Shown in pieces: positions 60,967-64,000 of a DNA stretch of 64,000 nt. The notes under the pieces are model-generated. The model made no database searches. It saw nothing but the letters and a program-made list of their open reading frames with translations, and had not been told where the DNA came from. Source of the stretch: Nocardioides solisilvae (GTDB lineage: Bacteria > Actinomycetota > Actinomycetes > Propionibacteriales > Nocardioidaceae); contig NZ_QHKX01000001.1 of assembly GCF_003194625.1 (NCBI RefSeq), positions 1,178,001-1,242,000 on the forward strand. The letters are read 5' to 3'. Numbering within the stretch: the stretch's first letter is position 1; every line of letters starts with the position of its first letter. Position numbers and translations under genes: made by a program.

Positions 60967-61064
60967 GGAGGCGCGCCAGCGCGGCCGCTCGGTGGTTGAG
61001 GAGGCGCGCCAGCGCCGGGGTTCGGTGGTTGAGGAGGCGCGCCAGCGCCGTCTCGAAACCACCC
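60967..61064 (+). repeat. Cluster of three GGCGCGCCAGCGCC repeats, last one coding
   Basis: A partial copy (60967-60984) and two fuller copies (from 60991 and 61024) of the repeat seen at 57491. The last copy, GGTGGTTGAGGAGGCGCGCC through TCTCGAAACCACC, is read in frame as VVEEARQRRLETT, the N-terminus of the following lipoprotein. Confidence 0.85.
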
Positions 61065-61582
61065 TCACCACCCTCACCCCCCTCGCCCTCACCCTCCTCC
61101 TCACCGCCTGCACGGGCGAGCCCGACCCCGAGGAGTCCCGGGCCGCCCTGTCGGCCGCCCAGGAACGCGCCGAGGGCGCCTTCCGCGGCGCGATCGACGC
61201 GCTCGAGCCGGCCGGCTTCTCCGTCGGCGACGGGGAGGGGGAGTGGCGGACGTGCGGGGTCGATCCCCTGATCACGCTGCAGGTCTTCGTGGACGGGTCC
61301 CTGTCGGGCGGCGAGGGCGACGTCGCCGCCCGGGTGGCCGCCGCGGCCGAGGCGCTGGAGTCCGACGGCTGGGAGATCGAGAACGCCGACGAGACCCCGC
61401 GGCCCTACGCCATCCTGGTCGACGGGGACGACGACGACCGGGTCCGGGTGAGCGTCCTCGAGTCGAAGTTCGAGCCGGGCACGCTCGGGCTCGGGATCAG
61501 CGGCGCCTGCGTCGAGTCCGACAGCGAGACCTCCGGGGAGCAGCTGGCGGAGCGGTTCACCGTCCCCGGAGGTGAGGGCTGA
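61025..61582 (+). CDS. Lipoprotein of secretion module 2 (second paralogue), repeat-derived start
   Basis: A 185-residue predicted lipoprotein paralogous to the one just upstream. The hydrophobic helix TPLALTLLLTAC with lipobox LTAC is preceded only by residues encoded in the repeat (VVEEARQRRLETT), and no ATG, GTG or TTG exists between the repeat and the helix. GTG 61025 is therefore the most economical start; GTG 60992 in the previous repeat copy is an alternative. The mature domain shares ETPRPYAILVDGD with its neighbour. It ends 2 nt from a convergent gene. Confidence 0.6.
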   Translation: MVEEARQRRLETTLTTLTPLALTLLLTACTGEPDPEESRAALSAAQERAEGAFRGAIDALEPAGFSVGDGEGEWRTCGVDPLITLQVFVDGSLSGGEGDVAARVAAAAEALESDGWEIENADETPRPYAILVDGDDDDRVRVSVLESKFEPGTLGLGISGACVESDSETSGEQLAERFTVPGGEG

Positions 61583-61584
61583 GG

Positions 61585-62112
61585 TCAGAGCCGCCGGCAC
61601 TGGCCTTCCTTGTCGCCGCTGACCCGGTTGCCGACGCCCCGGGGCCGCGGCGAGTTGCCCTCGCACTGCAGGTTGCCGTCGACGACGTTGCGCCGCACGA
61701 CGAAGCGCCTGTTGTCGTCGAGCTGGATGTCGCCGTCGACGACGGTGCGCACGATGCGGCCCTTGCCGCCGTCCTCCAGCTGGATGTTGCCGCCGACGCG
61801 GGAGCGGTCGCCGGCGCGCGGCTTCACGACGACGCGGAGGAAGCCCTCGCCCTGGATGTCGCCGTCGACGCGCACGCCGCTGGCGACCAGGGTGGCGCCG
61901 GAGGCGACCTTCACGTTGCCGTCGACCCGGGTGCCGACGAGGCGGCAGGTGGCGCCGGAGGGGACGACCACGTCGTCGTCGAGGCTGACGGCGCCGAGGG
62001 TGCCGGTGCAGGTGACGGTGTCGGCGTACGCCGGGGCGGCCGCGAGGACGGTCGTCAGCGTGCCGGCGGCGAGGAGGGGCAGGGCGGCGAGGGAGGCGAG
62101 GGTCTTCTTCAT
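61585..62112 (-). CDS. Secreted beta-repeat protein, polymer-forming-like
   Basis: A 175-residue secreted protein: signal peptide ending AAAPAYA, then repeated short strands of the form VDGxIxxxxxxxxxVxxxxVDGDI (GTRVDGNVKVASGATLVASG, VRVDGDIQGEG, TVVDGDIQLDD, NVVDGNLQCEG), typical of right-handed beta-helix or bactofilin-like stacking. Four Cys may form disulfides. ATG 62112 begins a standard signal peptide (MKKTLASLAALPLL). Function unknown. Confidence 0.65.
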   Translation of the reverse strand: MKKTLASLAALPLLAAGTLTTVLAAAPAYADTVTCTGTLGAVSLDDDVVVPSGATCRLVGTRVDGNVKVASGATLVASGVRVDGDIQGEGFLRVVVKPRAGDRSRVGGNIQLEDGGKGRIVRTVVDGDIQLDDNRRFVVRRNVVDGNLQCEGNSPRPRGVGNRVSGDKEGQCRRL

Positions 62113-62218
62113 GACCGCGAGCCAACCCGGTCGGGGTGAACACATGGTGAAGGCGGGGTGAGAGTGCTCTTACGCACCCGCACCCGCACCCCGCCTCCAC
62201 CGACGCGGCCTCGAGGGG

Positions 62219-62785
62219 CTACTTCTTCTTCGCGCTCGTCTTCGCCTTGGCCTTGGAGGCCGCCTGCTTCTCGGTGGTCGCGCCCGAGGTGGCGAGCTCG
62301 CCGGCGGAGTTCTCGAGGTGGGCGCGGACGAACCAGTGGAACTGCTCCAGCTCGGAGGTCTGGGCGATCAGCAGGTCCTCGGTGATCGGGTCGACCTCGC
62401 CGACGGTCTCGATCGCCTTGCGGTTGTCCTCGATGACGCCGACGTAGACGAGGTCGAGCGCCCCGAGGTGGGCCTGGGCGGTGTCGCGGCCGATCGAGTA
62501 CTCGTCCCAGCTGCGGTGCTCCACGAGCCGGCCTGGGGTGCCGATCGGGACGCCGCCCATGGTCGCGATCCGCTCGGCGGCGTCGTCGGCGAAGTTGCGG
62601 ACGGCCTCGACCTGCGGGTCGATCATCTCGTGGACGCCGATGAAGTTGGGGCCGACGACGTTCCAGTGCACGTGCTTGAGGGTCAGGTGCAGGTCGTTGT
62701 AGGCGTAGAGGCGGTCCTGCAGCGCCTGGACGACGGTCTCGCTGTCCTTCGCGGACATGCCGGGCACGTTGTAGCCGGTGGCCAT
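62219..62785 (-). CDS. dps: DNA-protecting ferritin-like protein Dps
   Basis: A 188-residue Dps that forms dodecamers, oxidises Fe(II) with peroxide and coats DNA in stress. LKHVHWNVVGPNFIGVHEMI and AERIATMGGVPIGT carry the inter-subunit ferroxidase ligands. The C-terminal tail is Lys/Ala-rich (KQAASKAKAKTSAKKK), suited to DNA binding as in mycobacterial Dps. TAGGAGGAACCCAG precedes ATG 62785. Confidence 0.93.
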   Translation of the reverse strand: MATGYNVPGMSAKDSETVVQALQDRLYAYNDLHLTLKHVHWNVVGPNFIGVHEMIDPQVEAVRNFADDAAERIATMGGVPIGTPGRLVEHRSWDEYSIGRDTAQAHLGALDLVYVGVIEDNRKAIETVGEVDPITEDLLIAQTSELEQFHWFVRAHLENSAGELATSGATTEKQAASKAKAKTSAKKK

Positions 62786-62799
62786 CTGGGTTCCTCCTA

Positions 62800-62820
62800 G
62801 GAGTCGTGTACGACGACTCC
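62800..62820. promoter_or_regulatory. Inverted repeat upstream of dps
   Basis: GGAGTCGT and ACGACTCC are 8-bp inverted arms with a 5-nt loop, 15 nt before the dps start codon and 57 nt after the FN3 gene stop. It may terminate the upstream gene or act as a site controlling dps; sequence alone does not decide. Confidence 0.4.
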
Positions 62821-62876
62821 CGTACCCCGGTCTCCGCCCGGGGACACCCCGGCGTCCGCAGGGGTGGTCCAGGCAG

Positions 62877-64000
62877 TCAGCGGACCCTGCCGATCCTCAG
62901 GGTCCGCTGCCACGGGGCGTGGCCGGGCGCGGTGGCCCTGATGCGCACGGTGAGCTTCCTGCCGCGCAGCGAGCGCGTGAGAGCCAGCTTCGGCTTGCGC
63001 GCGGAGCGGATCGCCTTGCCGTCGGCGAACCACCGGTACGTCGCCTTCGCGCCCGGCGTCCGGAGCGGCAGCGCCACCCTGACGGTGGACCCCACGACGA
63101 TCCGGCCGGACACCCGGGGCTTGCCGGTGACCACGGGCGCGGGCGCAGCCGTGGGGGTAGGGGTCGGCTCCGGCGTGAGGGCGTCGACCGGGGTCGGAGC
63201 CGTGGACGGCTCGGCGGTCGGGGTGGCCGTCGGGGTGGGGGTGCCGGTCCCGGGGACGGTCGGGGTCCCCGCCGCGGTCCGGGCGAGGTGGTACCGCTCG
63301 GCGTCTCCCAGCCGAGTCTTCACCATCACCCCGAACTCGTAGGCCGTCGCCGGACGGAGGCTGGGCACCGTCAGCGAGCGCTGGTCGATCGGCACCGTCG
63401 TCCACCCCCTGCCATCAACGTAGACGCGCTGCTCGGTCAGGGGGACGCCGCCGTCGGCGACCTCCCACGTGAAGGTCAGCGCGTCCGTGCCAGCCGTGTG
63501 GGAGATCGACGTGATGCCGGGCCTGCCCAGCGGAGTCACCGCCGCGGACGTGACGGACGTCGAGTCGCCGGCAGGGCTGTGAGCGGTGACGGTGAACGTG
63601 TAGGTCACTCCGTTGGTCAGCCCCGACACTCGGGCGTAGTCGCTGGAGCCGAGGAGCAGCACCCCTCGGTGCCCGCCCGGGTGCGAGACGACGGTGTAGC
63701 CGGTGACCGGGGAGCCGGCGGGGGAGACGGGCTCCCAGCTGACGTCGGCCTGGCCGTCGGAGGCGTTGACGAAGCGGAAGACCGGCGTCGTGGGGGGACC
63801 GACGGTGAAGCCCCCGATGGTCAGCTCGCGCGGAGCGCCGGCCGACGCGTCCCTCAGGTTCGCCGAGAACTCCCCGACCCCGGGAGCGTGGACGCCCACG
63901 TCGATCGCCGGCAGCGGGCCGCCGAGCAGGCGCGGGGGAGCGACCGTCAGCTCACCGGTCGCCTCGGTGCGTGCGCTGTGCAGGAAGGAGGCCCGCGCGA
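62877..64000 (-). CDS. Fibronectin type III protein, 5' end outside window
   Basis: The C-terminal 374 residues of a larger, probably secreted protein. Two FN3 domains are visible (ASDGQADVSWEPVSPAGSPV..., then GITSISHTAGTDALTFTWEV), then a Pro/Thr-rich linker with many TPTP runs, and a C-terminal Ig-like unit (GRIVVGSTVRVALPL...ATYRWFADGKAI) with an Arg/Lys-rich end. The Ig-like unit resembles that of the 44055 protein. No stop or convincing start is found up to 64000, so the gene continues beyond the window. Confidence 0.8.
   Translation of the reverse strand, partial: ARASFLHSARTEATGELTVAPPRLLGGPLPAIDVGVHAPGVGEFSANLRDASAGAPRELTIGGFTVGPPTTPVFRFVNASDGQADVSWEPVSPAGSPVTGYTVVSHPGGHRGVLLLGSSDYARVSGLTNGVTYTFTVTAHSPAGDSTSVTSAAVTPLGRPGITSISHTAGTDALTFTWEVADGGVPLTEQRVYVDGRGWTTVPIDQRSLTVPSLRPATAYEFGVMVKTRLGDAERYHLARTAAGTPTVPGTGTPTPTATPTAEPSTAPTPVDALTPEPTPTPTAAPAPVVTGKPRVSGRIVVGSTVRVALPLRTPGAKATYRWFADGKAIRSARKPKLALTRSLRGRKLTVRIRATAPGHAPWQRTLRIGRVR

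Noticed and set aside
57491..61064. CRISPR array
   Set aside because: Regular 34-bp periodicity covers only three copies, the units are themselves palindromic and almost contiguous, there are no unique spacers and no cas genes.
51540..61582. Prophage or integrative element
   Set aside because: No integrase, terminase, capsid or attachment repeats were found and base composition is like the rest of the window.

Overview
The window is very GC-rich, densely coded DNA from an actinobacterium, most likely a member of the Nocardioidaceae (Nocardioides-like). This rests on family content: mycothiol synthase MshD, GlnR, a G5-domain resuscitation-promoting factor, a C50-carotenoid operon, a Streptomyces-type PHO box, GTG/TTG starts, GTGA/ATGA stop-start overlaps and many apparently leaderless genes. 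No tRNA, rRNA, CRISPR array, integrase or transposase gene was seen. The window opens inside one gene (a sulfatase, 3' end cut) and closes inside another (a fibronectin-type-III protein, 5' end cut).

Layout. 1-6.5 kb: sulfatase, small membrane protein, PEP carboxylase (ppc), FAD/NAD(P)-binding oxidoreductase, cupin. 6.5-9.2 kb: Rpf-like muralytic protein, membrane protein, family 2 glycosyltransferase. 9.2-15.9 kb: a seven-gene C50-carotenoid operon (idi-crtE-crtB-crtI-crtYe-crtYf-crtEb), every junction a 4-nt overlap, divergent from a MarR regulator of the CrtR type, with a promoter and inverted-repeat operator between them. 15.9-18.4 kb: SulP transporter, cold-shock protein, small acidic protein. 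18.5-22.4 kb: copper operon csoR-copZ-(membrane-anchored His-rich protein)-copA with a CsoR operator. 22.5-25.9 kb: two-gene ABC exporter and a NUDIX/histidine-phosphatase fusion. 26-38 kb: phosphate island (PHO-box pstSCAB; then pit, PhoU-like DUF47, ppk with its own PHO-like box, dtd), with a CDP-alcohol phosphatidyltransferase, an AbiEi/DUF559-like protein and a BKACE enzyme. 38-43.9 kb: DsrE protein, lipoprotein, nitrobindin, Fur regulator, YgfZ, mshD, a broken DUF559 gene, glnR, MoaD/ThiS. 44-51.5 kb: large secreted repeat protein, then a sulfur block (thioredoxin, Cys-containing leader peptide, DUF4395, sulfurtransferase, DUF1416) and metY-metX. 51.5-61.6 kb: two related gene modules coding for WxG/EspC-like small proteins and larger partners of the type exported by type VII secretion, separated by a lipoprotein sulfatase. 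61.6-64 kb: secreted beta-repeat protein, Dps and the FN3 protein.

Three repeat classes punctuate the window. Six copies of a 64-68 bp palindromic element with GATAGTCCCCCAC / GTGGGGGACTATC arms sit next to gene 3' ends; two supply the TAG stop of the upstream gene. A three-hairpin element follows copA. A GGCGCGCCAGCGCC-type repeat occurs in two short clusters flanking the second secretion module, and one copy appears to provide the start codon and N-terminus of a lipoprotein.

The least explained parts are the paired secretion modules (one partner lacks the hydrolase domain its paralogue carries), the palindromic element family, and the repeat-derived gene ends. All functional calls come from reading the sequence and from knowledge of the families; no database search was run.
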